Part shown: positions 11,190 through 22,147 of the stretch, piece by piece
Position numbering within the stretch: the stretch's first letter is position 1
Layout: each line of letters opens with the position of its first letter
From: Chrysopilus asiliformis
Taxonomy: Eukaryota > Arthropoda > Insecta > Diptera > Rhagionidae
Assembly (NCBI GenBank): GCA_964034945.1
Contig: OZ035963.1
Span: forward strand, 44,477,090-44,541,089
Direction: 5' to 3'
DNA: 64,000 nt
Translations under genes and position numbers: made by a program
The notes under the pieces: model-generated
The model's input: only the letters and a program-made list of their open reading frames with translations
Databases searched by the model: none
Told to the model about the DNA's origin: nothing

Positions 11190-11272
11190 CGATTTACCGG
11201 TAAATACCGGTAAACCGGTTTTTACTAAAAATATTTACCGTTTACCGGTAAATCCGAAACCCGGTATTTTTG
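11190..11272. repeat. CCGG-rich block ending in a hAT-like terminus
   Basis: TTTACCGGTAAATACCGG-type repeats end at GCAGGCCCTA. Inverted, this reads TAGGGCCTGC, a common form of hAT terminal repeat. A matching left end was not found, so this is reported as a probable isolated right end. Confidence 0.4.
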
Positions 11273-11880
11273 CAGGCCCTAATTACCACAGAAATATGAA
11301 GAATTCGATACTTTTTTTTACAGAAATATTATATAGTCGCGATACTGTAATTCGTGAAAAAACAATATGTATTGATAGTTTAAAAAATATTAAATTTTTG
11401 CAATTAATTTATTGTCATTGAATAAAAAAAGCAGTTTTTTTAAATATACATTTTAATCAGTCGTGATCATTAAATTAACATTTCATCTATTTCATTTATG
11501 GAGCTTTAAGCTAAATTCTCGATGCAGCTGTCTGAAATAGTTTTGCATTTATTAGCAATAAAAAATAATATACTATTAAGTACCTTTTAAAATCTTTATA
11601 ATCATCATATCTTTGACTGGAATTTTATCCTTTATCCAGACAATCGGGCAAAACTATTGACAGAATTCGTTTGCCTCATCTTTTATTTGTCAATTATATT
11701 ATTACTACATATTATAAAGGACTTTTTGTTATCTCACCTGATTTTTCACGATCACAGAATTTCCTCGATGGAATTTTCCAATAGCCTGACCCAACTCAAA
11801 AAACGTCCACACCTCACCGATTACAAAGGAAAACTAAAAACCTAATTCGACTCCATAAGTCGAAACTTATTTGCGATCGT
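11273..11880. other. Unassigned AT-rich stretch
   Basis: No gene or repeat boundary recognised. Frames at 11173-11421 and 11657-11845 show no motif. Confidence 0.4.
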
Positions 11881-11892
11881 TTTTATCCTCTT

Positions 11893-12200
11893 CTCCGAAA
11901 AAAATCAGATATTTCGGATGCATTTCGGATCCCCCGACTTTGTCCAGACACGTCGTACACAAGTCGAAACATATTTACGCATTTTAGTAAATTTCCTTTC
12001 GAAAAAAATCAGATGTTTCGGACGCATTTCGAATCTACCGACTTTGTTCAGACTTGTCGTACACAAGTCAAAACTTCTAAGAAAAAGATCAGAGAAATCG
12101 TGTTTTCAGACTTTTATCAGACTTGTCGCACGCAAGTCGGAACAGGTGTTAGGTTTTACTTCCGAAAAAGTTCCGAATTGTCTGATTTTCGACATTTTCG
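11893..12200. repeat. Diverged tandem repeat (about 115-bp unit)
   Basis: Two to three imperfect units share AATCAGAT.TTTCGGA.GCATT, CCGACTTTGT.CAGAC and GTCGTACACAAGTCGAAAC-like phrases, at about 11904, 12019 and, more weakly, 12090-12150. The open frames here follow the repeat rather than a protein family. Confidence 0.55.
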
Positions 12201-12262
12201 GATGCCAGCGTTTGCTGGGATTTCCTTTGTAAAACACAGGCACTATTTGCCTACGTTGTTAA

Positions 12263-12763
12263 AGCATGCAATAGACGCTCACGCATGCCCTACAACATTT
12301 CATGTTGTCACGCCAATTTGAGCGTGTGTAGTGCTGACGGACAACAAAAACTCGTGTTGGCGATCATGATCGCCAAATATCAAACGATCTTTGATTTTGT
12401 GGGCGTGGCTTTAGGTTGGCCAACATGATCGCAGGTGTATTGCTGTGATGTAGGACATTCGTTCATTCTTGGGAAATTTTTGAACGAGTAACATCTGTTG
12501 AAGTAAAAAAGTGAATTCACGAAAACAATTAGAAGTGCAATAAAATAATAAAAATGGCTTCTGTGAAAGACAAAACATTTTGGGAAGAATTTTTCGAAAT
12601 GCTTCATCCTCATTTTGCAAATTCAAAATTCTCTTTTACGATCTTATCTCCTTGAAAAGTTGGAAACGAATGAAGACTGACAACATGATCGATACGTGTG
12701 TAGCAAAACCAACTTTTGGAGTGACAGTATGTTGTAGGGCATGCGTGAGCGTCTATTGCCTGC
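12263..12763. mobile_element. TTAA-flanked non-autonomous element
   Basis: TTAA at 12259-12262 and 12764-12767 flanks an element whose ends (GCAATAGACGCTCACGCATG and its inverse) match for more than 30 bases. TTAA targets are used by piggyBac and Kolobok elements. A 20-bp perfect palindrome (TTGGCGATCATGATCGCCAA) lies at 12357-12376. The reading frames inside have no recognised domain. Confidence 0.7.
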
Positions 12764-12837
12764 TTAAGAGACTGGCGTAAGATATATTCAAATGTTAATG
12801 TATTTTATACTTGGGCAATAAACTTCTATTCTATTCT

Positions 12838-13105
12838 ATATGTAACGAAATTTTAATTTTATTTCGTTACGTTATTTCGTTTTTTAACGATAAAAAATTT
12901 CATTTCGTTTCGTGATAACGTTATTATTTCGTTACACATTATATTGAAACTGAAAACTAAAAAAAATGCTCTTAAATGTTAGTGTATTAATCACAAAGTA
13001 ATTCAGTTCAGTTTGGATAAAAATAAATTCTATAAAAAAAATAATAAAACTTAAAAAAATAAAATACAAATAAAAATAAAAAAAAAATTAAAAACACTAC
13101 CCCAA
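12838..13105. repeat. CGTTACG-rich repeat related to the hAT interior at 5.9 kb
   Basis: The sequence follows the same order as 5870-6130: TTTCGTTACGTTATTTCG, then CGATAAAAAA, then a TTACACATT.TATTGAAACTGAAAA phrase, then CACAAAGTAATTC.GTTCAGTTT. The copy is diverged and truncated, with no coding capacity. Confidence 0.65.
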
Positions 13106-13291
13106 TATTTTTAATTATATTTTATACCGGTGGTAGGAGTGACAACTTTTGCTAAGTGAATTTATTCTGCTATAAATAAATAAAATTCGCAGAGAAATTC
13201 CGGAAAAAATCGGTCTAAGAATTAAGAGTTCCAAAAGATAATGCTCCAAAAAATCAGCTTGATTTAGATATGGTTTAAGTACGTTCGACAT

Positions 13292-13299
13292 ATTTATTA
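13292..13299. repeat. 8-bp target site duplication (ATTTATTA), left
   Basis: The same octamer lies at 15855-15862, immediately after the right end of the foldback element. It is AT-rich, so chance is less negligible than for the other duplications, but both copies sit exactly at the structural ends. Confidence 0.65.
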
Positions 13300-15854
13300 G
13301 GATTGGGTACGAAATCCCGTTTTTTATAATCTCGTATTTAAAATCTCGTATTTAAAATCAGGCGCCTGATTAATGAAAGTAATTTTTGCCTTTTAAAACG
13401 ACATTGATAAAAGGTTTGAATGAGGTTACTAACTACAATTCCAAAATACCGCAATGAACTTCCCAAAACAATTGTTCATTATATTGACATTTTTCGGAGA
13501 AAAAACAACCCAAATAGCATCGAAAGGCACGGGCACATGAGATTTGTTCTTTGCGACTTTAAAATGCAGCAATTTACGCAATCGGGACTAAAAATTTACA
13601 CCTATAATTCACATCTTCGTACAAGAAGCGTAAGAAGTGACGAGCACGACGCACTGATTAATAATGCGTCTGCAAAGCCACAATTGCTTTAGTGGGGAAA
13701 TTGGTGATCGACGGTTCGTCTTCGGGGCAACATTCGCTTCATGAAAATCCTGCGGCGATAGAGCAGCATTTGATGGTTTTCGGGTCGAAACAGTGATTAG
13801 TTGTGGAGCCTGAATGCCAGTTTCGCTTTGAAGAAGCGTGTGATGGGAACAGAGTCGACCCGGTTACCCTTAGAGTTACCTCAAAGCCCCCGGGTTGCAA
13901 ACAAAAGAAAAAAAAGTTGATGCCTTCAGCCGCCATATTCAACATTGACATTTGATGCAAAGGGTTTCGCTTCGAGAATTAAATTTCTTATTTCAGGCTA
14001 ATAACTGAAGGAAATTGTATAAAAGATGGATAGGAGACATTTTTGAAACAGCACAATTTTATTGGCATCAAAATTTCATTGCAAAAGAAAAAATAAATTT
14101 AACCGGTAGAATAAAATTAAAGAAATTTTTCATTAAAAACTAAATAATTTGATGGCCCATTAAAATCTGTTTAAATTTCAGATCCAATATTGTCGAACAT
14201 TTTTAATTGCAACTTAAATCACGACATGCAATCGGAAGAAAAGTCCATTATAAAATAATACCCCACAAAGAGGCTCCATAAATTTATCGCCAAAAATAGA
14301 TTTTCTTAAAAATATAGCTTACAATATAGCTTTAAATTAGTTTGTTTATAATCTTAAAATTTGTTTTATTTTTTTGAATGACCTAAAAAATCCCGTTTCT
14401 CTCATTTTCCACGGGATACACTAAAAACGGGATTTTGAAAAACGAGATTTAAAAAAACGGAATTTAAAAAAAAAACGGGATTTTTGGAAACAGGATATCG
14501 TATCGATCCCCATTCAAAAAAATAAAACAAATTTTAAGATTATAAACAAACTAATTTAAAGCTATATTGTAAGCTATATTTTTAAGAAAATCTATTTTTG
14601 GCGATAAATTTATGGAGCCTCTTTGTGGGGTATTATTTTATAATGGACTTTTCTTCCGATTGCATGTCGTGATTTAAGTTGCAATTAAAAATGTTCGACA
14701 ATATTGGATCTGAAATTTAAACAGATTTTAATGGGCATCAAATTATTTAGTTTTTAATGAAAAATTTCTTTAATTTTATTCTACCGGTTAAATTTATTTT
14801 TTCTTTTGCAATGAAATTTTGATGCCAATAAAATTGTGCTGTTTCAAAAATGTCTCCTATCCATCTTTTATACAATTTCCTTCAGTTATTAGCCTGAAAT
14901 AAGAAATTTAATTCTCGAAGCGAAACCCTTTGCATCAAATGTCAATGTTGAATATGGCGGCTGAAGGCATCAACTTTTTTTTCTTTTGTTTGCAACCCGG
15001 GGGCTTTGAGGTAACTCTAAGGGTAACCGGGTCGACTCTGTTCCCATCACACGCTTCTTCAAAGCGAAACTGGCATTCAGGCTCCACAACTAATCACTGT
15101 TTCGACCCGAAAACCATCAAATGCTGCTCTATCGCCGCAGGATTTTCATGAAGCGAATGTTGCCCCGAAGACGAACCGTCGATCACCAATTTCCCCACTA
15201 AAGCAATTGTGGCTTTGCAGACGCATTATTAATCAGTGCGTCGTGCTCGTCACTTCTTACGCTTCTTGTACGAAGATGTGAATTATAGGTGTAAATTTTT
15301 AGTCCCGATTGCGTAAATTGCTGCATTTTAAAGTCGCAAAGAACAAATCTCATGTGCCCGTGCCTTTCGATGCTATTTGGGTTGTTTTTTCTCCGAAAAA
15401 TGTCAATATAATGAACAATTGTTTTGGGAAGTTCATTGCGGTATTTTGGAATTGTAGTTAGTAACCTCATTCAAACCTTTTATTAATGTCGTTTTAAAAG
15501 GCAAAAATTACTTTCATTAATCAGGCGCCTGATTAATGAAAGTAATTTTTGCCTTTTAAAACGGAATTTTAAAAAACGGGATTCTGAAAAATGGTATTTT
15601 AGAAAACGGGATTTTTTTACACGGTATTTTAAAAAACGGGATTTTGGAAAACAGGATTTTAAATACGAGATTATAAAAAACGGGATTTCGTACCCAATCC
15701 TTTTGAATGACCTAAAAAATCCCGTTTCTCTCATTTTCCACGGGATACACTAAAAACGGGATTTTGAAAAACGAGATTTAAAAAAACGGGATTTAAAAAA
15801 AAACGGGATTTTGATAAAATGGGATTTTTGGAAACAGGATATCGTATCGATCCC
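13300..15854. mobile_element. Composite 2.55 kb foldback element
   Basis: The left end is GGATTGGGTACGAAATCCCG. A 1 kb arm (about 13365-14381) is repeated almost perfectly inverted at about 14508-15535. Between the arms, 14382-14507 is a copy of the right terminal segment (ends GATATCGTATCGATCCC). The inverted left end then follows the second arm (about 15536-15702), and a second right terminal segment closes the element (15703-15854). So the layout is left end, arm, right end, inverted arm, inverted left end, right end. Many ACGGGATTTTAAAA phrases occur near the ends. The two pairs of mirror-image frames in the arms (90 and 73 residues) are identical because the arms are. I see no known protein family in them. 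Confidence 0.8.
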
Positions 15855-15890
15855 ATTTATTATTGTAAGCCAATACTGTGGAAAATAATA

Positions 15891-16185
15891 CAGTAGAGAT
15901 TCGGTAATTCGAATCAATAGAAACCGTACCTAATTCGAACGACGGAGATATAAAACAGTCTTAGTGGCAAAAAAAATATGTTTTCAAGTTAAAATTAAGT
16001 AACAATGTCCCTACATTCAAAATGTATATATATACCTATGTAACATATGTGACAACATTCAATTCTTTTTAAAGAAACTTGAAATTTTCGCTTCAAAATT
16101 AATACCTGTACACATAAAAAAAATTATTGTTCAAATTAGCGTAATTTTCGAATTACAGAGTTTTCGAATTACCGAGTTTCTACTG
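15891..16185. mobile_element. pogo-like MITE (295 bp)
   Basis: It begins CAGTAGAGATTCGGTAATTC and ends GAATTACCGAGTTTCTACTG, with TA on both sides. CAG-starting inverted repeats at TA targets fit pogo/Tigger-type Tc1/mariner elements. Non-coding. Confidence 0.8.
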
Positions 16186-16679
16186 TAAATCAAAATGTCT
16201 TTTCCCGAGCCACGCTAGAGCTGAAAGACTTTTGAAAATTAATAAAAACCATAAAGTATATAGTCGCAATAAATGAAATTGAAATTGAATAAAAACCATA
16301 GATTGGCATTAGGTTTGAGCATCGATTACTGAACGATTTTCGAGAAGCTTCAATCGTAATAGTAAAAGCAAACGTTAGTCTGAATTGGGCTTTCTACGAT
16401 TAATAAAATTAACGTCCATATTGTTTTGTAGTCGCCTGCAGCGGGTAATTAGACCACTTCTTTATTATAATTTCTTTTTTAATCAGGTTTAAGGGAGGCA
16501 AGTGTGCACTGCACACAATTTTATATCCCATTTTGTGTGTAAATTCAATACCCATCAGAAATTACATGTTCTTAATTTCTATATACCGTGTAATGATTTT
16601 TGGATGCTGTTGTGGCTAGAAATACTTAACATTTTACATCTTCTCCCATATTTTATTTATCTTTTGACGTATTCAGCTA
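16186..16679. other. Unassigned stretch
   Basis: No gene or repeat boundary recognised. A 61-codon frame at 16502 has no motif. Confidence 0.4.
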
Positions 16680-16850
16680 CACGGTAAAAACTGGAGTCTA
16701 ATTTTAAGACTTTTTTTCCTACATATAGGTCAACACCTTTTTGAGCCTAAAAATCAAACTTTAAAAGTTTGAAATTATTTTCCTTTTAAATAGTATTATC
16801 CGGTCTAAATTTAAGGTATTAAAATTTAAATTTTAGTCTAAAAAATCTAC

Positions 16851-17141
16851 ATGAAATATAGGGCAAACAAAGTTATGGCAGTCAAAAAATTCTTGCGTGG
16901 AAAAATCAACGATAACGTCAAACTATCGGTTTTCTATGACAGCTTGTTTGTGGACAACGAAAAATTCATCTGGTCGGACGAACAAGGTCTAACAGCTGGG
17001 AGCAAAAACGGAGCGGAGCTCATCAGAGAGAAATTCAACGTCGATGTCAGTGATCTGTTACAGAGTCTAATTAGGGAAAGACGTCCAAATCCCAGTCATC
17101 TTTCAAGGAATCCGGATAGGGACCAAAATTTAGGTGCTTGA
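16851..17141 (+). pseudogene. LINE ORF1, C-terminal fragment
   Basis: A 96-residue frame opens right at the insertion boundary, so its apparent ATG is fortuitous. It contains KLSVFYDSLFVDNEKFIWSD and an acidic/basic helical tail, as in the C-terminal part of LINE ORF1 or gag-like proteins; the RNA-binding function is known for the class and not shown here. It ends in TGA at 17139-17141. The next in-frame codons run straight into ORF2 (cysteine, glutamate, histidine...), with no ATG for more than 100 codons. Confidence 0.6.
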
Positions 17142-20100
17142 TGCGAACATGTTTCTCCTATAATTAATTCTTTCTTAGATTCCTTAAAAATTTTAGCTTA
17201 CAATGTAACAGGATTAAAAAGTAAATTAATTTTTCCAGATTTCTTTAAAACTATTTGTAACTCAGATATTTTCTTTCTTTTTGAGACTTTTGTGACCCAG
17301 GAAAACACCATCATCTTTGAGAAATACTTTCCAGGTTTTAGACTTTTTTGGGTGCCAGCAGTTAGATTCTCCCCCGTAGGCAGAGCCAGTGGTGGATGCG
17401 TATTTGGAATAAAAATAAATCATGCGCTTTTAAAAGACACATACTTCTCTAGTTTTGAAGATCGCCCCGTAATGGCTCTTAATTTAAATCGCCAACAAAT
17501 TTATATTATCCCGGCATATTTAAACTTTAACAAGTGGAATTCAGACTTCGCTAGTTTATACAACTGTTTATTGAACCTTAATAGTGACAATTTTTTACTT
17601 ATAGGGGATCTTAATGCCAGAGTTGGGTCAGAGCAGCCACTTGCTAATGGGATGAAAGCAAGAATTTCAAAAGATGGGTGTCTAAACGGGAACGGCAAAA
17701 AACTTCTTGAACTCCTTCAGGACTTCAACTTGGTATTACTGAACGGGTACACATTAGGTGATGAAGCTGGCGATTTCACATTTGTAAGTAAACAAGGGTG
17801 CTCGGTTATAGATTTGTGTTGTATGTCAAGTAACAGCCTACATGTAATACGAACTTTTAAAGTTAAAAAAAGTAGTTTTTCGGAACATATGCCAATTACA
17901 GTAGAGCTAAACATAACACATTTCGAAGAAACCAGGCACAACTGTTTATTGCCCAGCCTCAAGTGGAGGGAGAGTAAAATCCAAGAATTTCAAAAGAACC
18001 TAGATAAAAATTTAGGTGAGAATAATGATTATAACAATCTGGATTCGCTGGTAAAATGTATTAAAAGAGCGGCGCCCCCCTTTAAGCAAAAAAAGTTTTT
18101 CGAGCCCAAACAAATTTGGTATGATAATGAATGTTTCCAAGCTAGAAAAAAGACACTAAACTTACTGTCTCTACATAAAAAGTTTTCGTGTAGCAAACTG
18201 AAATTGGATTATCTAGAATCTTCCAAATTCTATAAAACTCTCTGTAGGGGAAAAAAGAAAAAATATTTTTTAGATTTGGCTGAAAGTTTGAGCAGAATAA
18301 AAGATAGTAGAGGGTTTTGGAAATCGGTCCGTCATCTGAACGGCGACTCTTTTGGTAAAATGAATGCCATTACGGCGGAAGAGTTTAAACTATACTTTCA
18401 AGGTCTCTTAAGTGCGTCCTCTCTCCAATATTTTCACTACGCAGAACCGCTCTTCTCAAACCCTATTCTAGACAGCGACATCACCTTAAGCGAGTTAAAT
18501 ACAGTCCTGAAAAATGCAAAAAATAATAAAGCACCTGGCGAAGATCGCGTCCCATACGAGTTCTACAAAAATTCTACAGATAAATTTAAAAGCGCGTTAG
18601 TTACAGCATATAACTCCATCATAACAACTAAGGTTGTACCAAACAGTTTTAGAAGAGCAATAATTTTCCCATTACACAAAAAAGGTGATTCTTCTATAGT
18701 TTCTAATTATAGGGGCATAACTTTCAACAATGCGGTTGCCAAAATTTTTACAGGCATTTTGCTGGCGCGACTAACGGAATGGGTGAATGTGTTTGAACGT
18801 CTAGATGAGAGTCAAGCAGGTTTTAGGCAAGGATACAGCACAGTAGACAACATATTCATTCTAAAAACTGCAGTAGATTACAATATTCAGAAAAATAAAA
18901 AGGTGTTTGCTTTCTTTGTAGATTTCAGCGCCGCTTTTGATACTATCGACAGAAGGCATTTGTGGTACAAGTTGCACAATATGGGCATCTCGACAGGTTT
19001 CCTTAAAATACTAAAATCACTGTATTTACATACTGAGTCAGCAGTATGGAATAACCAGACATTATCCTCGTGGTTTAGCTATGATACGGGAGTAAAACAA
19101 GGGTGTCTTTTGAGCCCATTACTTTTTGCCTTATTCTTAAATGACATTGTAGATTGCGCTGGATCCGGAATTCGTATTGGGAATGTTGAGGTGAAGATTC
19201 TGTTATATGCTGATGATGTCGTCTTGTTAGCAGACTCAAGGGAGGTTTTGCAGAAATCCATAACAAAATTGAAACAATTCTGTAGTATGTGGAATCTCTC
19301 GATAAATTTAGACAAGTCCAAGATCATGGTGTTCAGAAAAGGGGGGAAGCTAGCTAAAGATGATAGATGGTTTTTCGGGGACCGACCACTAGAAGTTGTA
19401 TCTGAATACAAATATTTGGGCGTGACGTTTACCACAGGTCTCTCAATGACGAAACATCTTAAAAATCGTCTATCTTTAGGTAAATTTGCCATAAATTCTA
19501 CGTGGAAAGCGTTTATCAGGGAAAGAAATATTCCCGCTTCGGCGAAATTTAAATTCTTTGAGAGTGTTGTGAGAAGTGTAGTCTGCTACGCTTGTGAGAC
19601 TTGGGGCTATAGTCAATACGAAGAAGCTGAGAAAATTCTGCGCTTCTTCCTTAAAAAACTTTTTTTGCTACCATCATATACCCCGAATTACATGTTACAT
19701 CTTGAAACCGGAACATGCACAATCTTTCAATACACATTCCAGCTTCATGTAAAATATGTGGTGAAGGCAATAAGCGTGTATGGTGAAAAAAGGCTACCAC
19801 ATAGAATAGCGCTTCATATTATTGGCTCACAAGAGTGTTGGTTTAAAGAATGGCTAACGCTAGCAGATACATGTTCCTACCCCCGTGAAAAATTGTCAGA
19901 TCCAAGTAATCTGGGAAAAGAAGGTTTAGCTATATTTTTAAGGCAACTAGACGAACAAACGTGGAAAAATCATGTATCACGAGCGCAGACATCTGAGAGT
20001 CGAGATTTATATAAAAGTCTTAGGTTCGACATAGGCTCGAATGGTTATTTCACTGACGACAATGGAGTCGAAAAAATTTCATTGATCTTCAAAACTAGAG

Positions 20101-20378
20101 GAGAATTGTTAAGACTTAATTATATGCCACACATAATACCCGGATCGGATGCGAGCTGTTTGTGCTCGATGTGTAACATGGTCGAGGTAGAAAGTGTATT
20201 CCATTTCGCTGCAGTATGTCCCGTACTAAAAGAACTGCGAATGCACTTTTTTGGAAAAACTGCTCTAACGAAATCAGAATTGTTTGAATTCCTGAACGGG
20301 AAGGATTGGTCTACGTTGGCACAATTTGTTAAAAAAGCTCTGGACTATAGGTACAGAATAATTAATGAAGAGTTTTAA
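17142..20378 (+). CDS. LINE ORF2: AP endonuclease and reverse transcriptase
   Basis: ORF2 nicks target DNA and copies the element RNA into it. The frame is open from 17142 to the stop ending at 20378. Starting at the GTG at 17292 gives 1028 residues, but the endonuclease begins upstream (ILAYNVTGLKSK at about 17193), so the true start is earlier or translation continues from ORF1. Residue numbers below count from 17292. The endonuclease shows GDLNAR (105-110) and SEHMPI in place of the usual SDH. Reverse transcriptase blocks are AIIFPLHKKGD, NYRGITFNN, AGFRQGYSTVDN, FFVDFSAAFD, GVKQGCLLSPLLF and catalytic YADD (639-642). A C-terminal CLCSMCN...H...C zinc-knuckle-like motif follows. No internal stop or frameshift is seen, which suggests recent activity. 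Confidence 0.85.
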   Translation, partial: CEHVSPIINSFLDSLKILAYNVTGLKSKLIFPDFFKTICNSDIFFLFETFVTQENTIIFEKYFPGFRLFWVPAVRFSPVGRASGGCVFGIKINHALLKDTYFSSFEDRPVMALNLNRQQIYIIPAYLNFNKWNSDFASLYNCLLNLNSDNFLLIGDLNARVGSEQPLANGMKARISKDGCLNGNGKKLLELLQDFNLVLLNGYTLGDEAGDFTFVSKQGCSVIDLCCMSSNSLHVIRTFKVKKSSFSEHMPITVELNITHFEETRHNCLLPSLKWRESKIQEFQKNLDKNLGENNDYNNLDSLVKCIKRAAPPFKQKKFFEPKQIWYDNECFQARKKTLNLLSLHKKFSCSKLKLDYLESSKFYKTLCRGKKKKYFLDLAESLSRIKDSRGFWKSVRHLNGDSFGKMNAITAEEFKLYFQGLLSASSLQYFHYAEPLFSNPILDSDITLSELNTVLKNAKNNKAPGEDRVPYEFYKNSTDKFKSALVTAYNSIITTKVVPNSFRRAIIFPLHKKGDSSIVSNYRGITFNNAVAKIFTGILLARLTEWVNVFERLDESQAGFRQGYSTVDNIFILKTAVDYNIQKNKKVFAFFVDFSAAFDTIDRRHLWYKLHNMGISTGFLKILKSLYLHTESAVWNNQTLSSWFSYDTGVKQGCLLSPLLFALFLNDIVDCAGSGIRIGNVEVKILLYADDVVLLADSREVLQKSITKLKQFCSMWNLSINLDKSKIMVFRKGGKLAKDDRWFFGDRPLEVVSEYKYLGVTFTTGLSMTKHLKNRLSLGKFAINSTWKAFIRERNIPASAKFKFFESVVRSVVCYACETWGYSQYEEAEKILRFFLKKLFLLPSYTPNYMLHLETGTCTIFQYTFQLHVKYVVKAISVYGEKRLPHRIALHIIGSQECWFKEWLTLADTCSYPREKLSDPSNLGKEGLAIFLRQLDEQTWKNHVSRAQTSESRDLYKSLRFDIGSNGYFTDDNGVEKISLIFKTRGELLRLNYMPHIIPGSDASCLCSMCNMVEVESVFHFAAVCPVLKELRMHFFGKTALTKSELFEFLNGKDWSTLAQFVKKALDYRYRIINEEF

Positions 20379-20644
20379 AAAATAAAAAAAAAAGTAGATG
20401 ATAGTTTTTTTTTTTCCTGGACACGTTAAGGTTATTTTTCTTTGTCATACTTCTTTTTTTTCCTTTTTTTATCCATATATAAATGATTCTTAAAATTTGC
20501 TATTATTTTAAACTTGTTGCTAATAGATTTGAATTTTTTACTTTAATTAAACTTGTTATTTGCAATAGGAGAAACAGAAAGAAATTCTATCTCCAATTTT
20601 TACAGTAGACGTGTTAAATATCCTTATATGAATTGCGAAATAAA

Positions 20645-20679
<35 letters not shown>

Positions 20680-21598
20680 ATCTAAAAATTAGTTCCAAAT
20701 TTCTAAAAATTCTCAAATTAAAACCTTACGGTTTAAGTTTAAGATGCATGAGTCTTAAATTTAGACTGGAATGGTTAAAAAATAGTCATAAACTTCTAAA
20801 ATTCGTGAATTATCCGGGTAAATAAGACTATCCGGTCTAAATTTAAGACTTAAAAGTTTTAATTTCAAACTGAAATTACTAAAAAGTAGTCACAATTTTC
20901 TAAAACTGAATAAATTGTAGACTTTGAAGTTTTGTTTTTAGACCGAAAAGTCGAATTCGAGCCTCGCGACTTTTCTAAAAATTGACCGACCGACTGATGA
21001 ATTTGAAAAAGAAAAATAAACTGAAAAGACTAAATATTAGACAAAAAGTTTAATTCAATTTTATCCGAATTGAAGTAAAACTTACAAGGTTTAGTTCTCA
21101 AACTTATAGGTCTAATATTTCGATTAAAAGTTTAGAAATAAGGCGGAGAGGTCTAAAACAAATTCTTAAGAAAGAAAAAGTTTACTTTTTAAACTATAGT
21201 CTTAAAAATAAACCGAAACTCACTAAATATTAAACTTTTCGACTAAAATATACTCTAAACTTTCAAAAAGTTTTAAAAATAGAGAAAATAGTTTAAAATT
21301 CCACTAAACTTTCAAAAGTTTAAAAAATAGAAGGAAAAAGTCTTAAAATTAGACTCCAGTTTTTACCGTGTATAACCCATTTAAAATGCCATTCCTATCA
21401 TGTTGAGAAATCAAGTTACTCATGGTAGTCAATGTCGGTTTTATCTTGAAACTGTTTTTGGTCTACATATCCCCAACTCTTAGGAAACTTACTTGAAAAA
21501 GTACCGTTTTCAAATGTTACTCGAATTGTATTTCAAGTTCTTTATGCCCTATAAACCCCACTTTTCTGTAAACAGAAAAATATTTTTTTTAATTCTCA

Positions 21599-22147
21599 AA
21601 CATAACAAAAGCTATAATTGCCAATCTGGCAATTATTGAAAACCCGTATGGTGATATTCATATAAAAATTCGAACAGTTGTACCAAAATTCCACTTTGAA
21701 GTCAAACTTTCCAATAAGATTTTTTAAAATTTATTCCAATCGGATTTTGATGTATGAGAATTTTATGTAGAATCATATCCTAAATAACTTTTATTCTTGC
21801 ACTTTTTTGATAAGATGCACCGTCACAAAAAACCTTTTCGTTTATATGGGGGTACCCCCCCTAATGGTCCGTTTTTGCCCATTAACGAACTTAGCCTTGC
21901 ATTTTACGAAAAACGCATCTGCGCAAAATTTCAAGTCTCTAGCTCAATCCGTGCGCCCACAATCCGTGCGCCCACAATCCGCGCCACAGACGGACGGACA
22001 GACGGACGGACATGCTAAATTCAAATTTTTTTTGTCATTCTAAACACACTGGTGTAATTCATTTTTTTGGGTGATGACAGGATCTTGGCGTTACAAACGG
22101 TAAGGCAAATTTAATATACCCTTTGGTTTCACCATACGGGTATAAAA
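21599..22147 (+). mobile_element. Family A element, copy 2
   Basis: Same start, hairpin, CCCGTATGGTGA/TCACCATACGGG subterminal pair and GGGTATAAAA end as copy 1. The GACR array is short (about 21986-22010), and the phrase CCGTGCGCCCACAAT is duplicated just before it. The 'GATATTCACAAAAACC' section is shortened. Confidence 0.8.

Larger units (their letters stand above)
16849..20677 (+). mobile_element. 5'-truncated LINE with TTA-repeat tail
   Basis: The insert is bounded by AAATCT on both sides (16843-16848 and 20678-20683) and ends in a run of TTA repeats (about 20646-20677), as expected for target-primed insertion. It contains the end of ORF1, one TGA, and a long ORF2. The 5' end falls inside ORF1, so the copy is truncated. 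The untranslated tail runs from 20379 to the TTA run. The clade is uncertain: APE-type endonuclease, a YRGIT block and KQGCLLSPLLF suggest the jockey/CR1 group, perhaps a Daphne-like lineage. Confidence 0.85.
16680..21370. mobile_element. TA-flanked TIR element split by a LINE
   Basis: The left end CACGGTAAAAACTGGAGTCT is matched inverted at the right end (…AGACTCCAGTTTTTACCGTG, about 33 bases), with TA on both sides. The arms share further phrases such as TATCCGGTCTAAATTTAAG (about 16797 and 20829). Without the LINE the element is about 0.86 kb and non-coding. TA targets suggest a Tc1/mariner-type non-autonomous element. A LINE (16849-20677) inserted into it later. Confidence 0.8.

Noticed and set aside
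13420..15470. Paired 90- and 73-residue frames as a possible duplicated gene pair
   Set aside because: They lie in the arms of the foldback and are identical because the arms are. No family or splice pattern supports coding.
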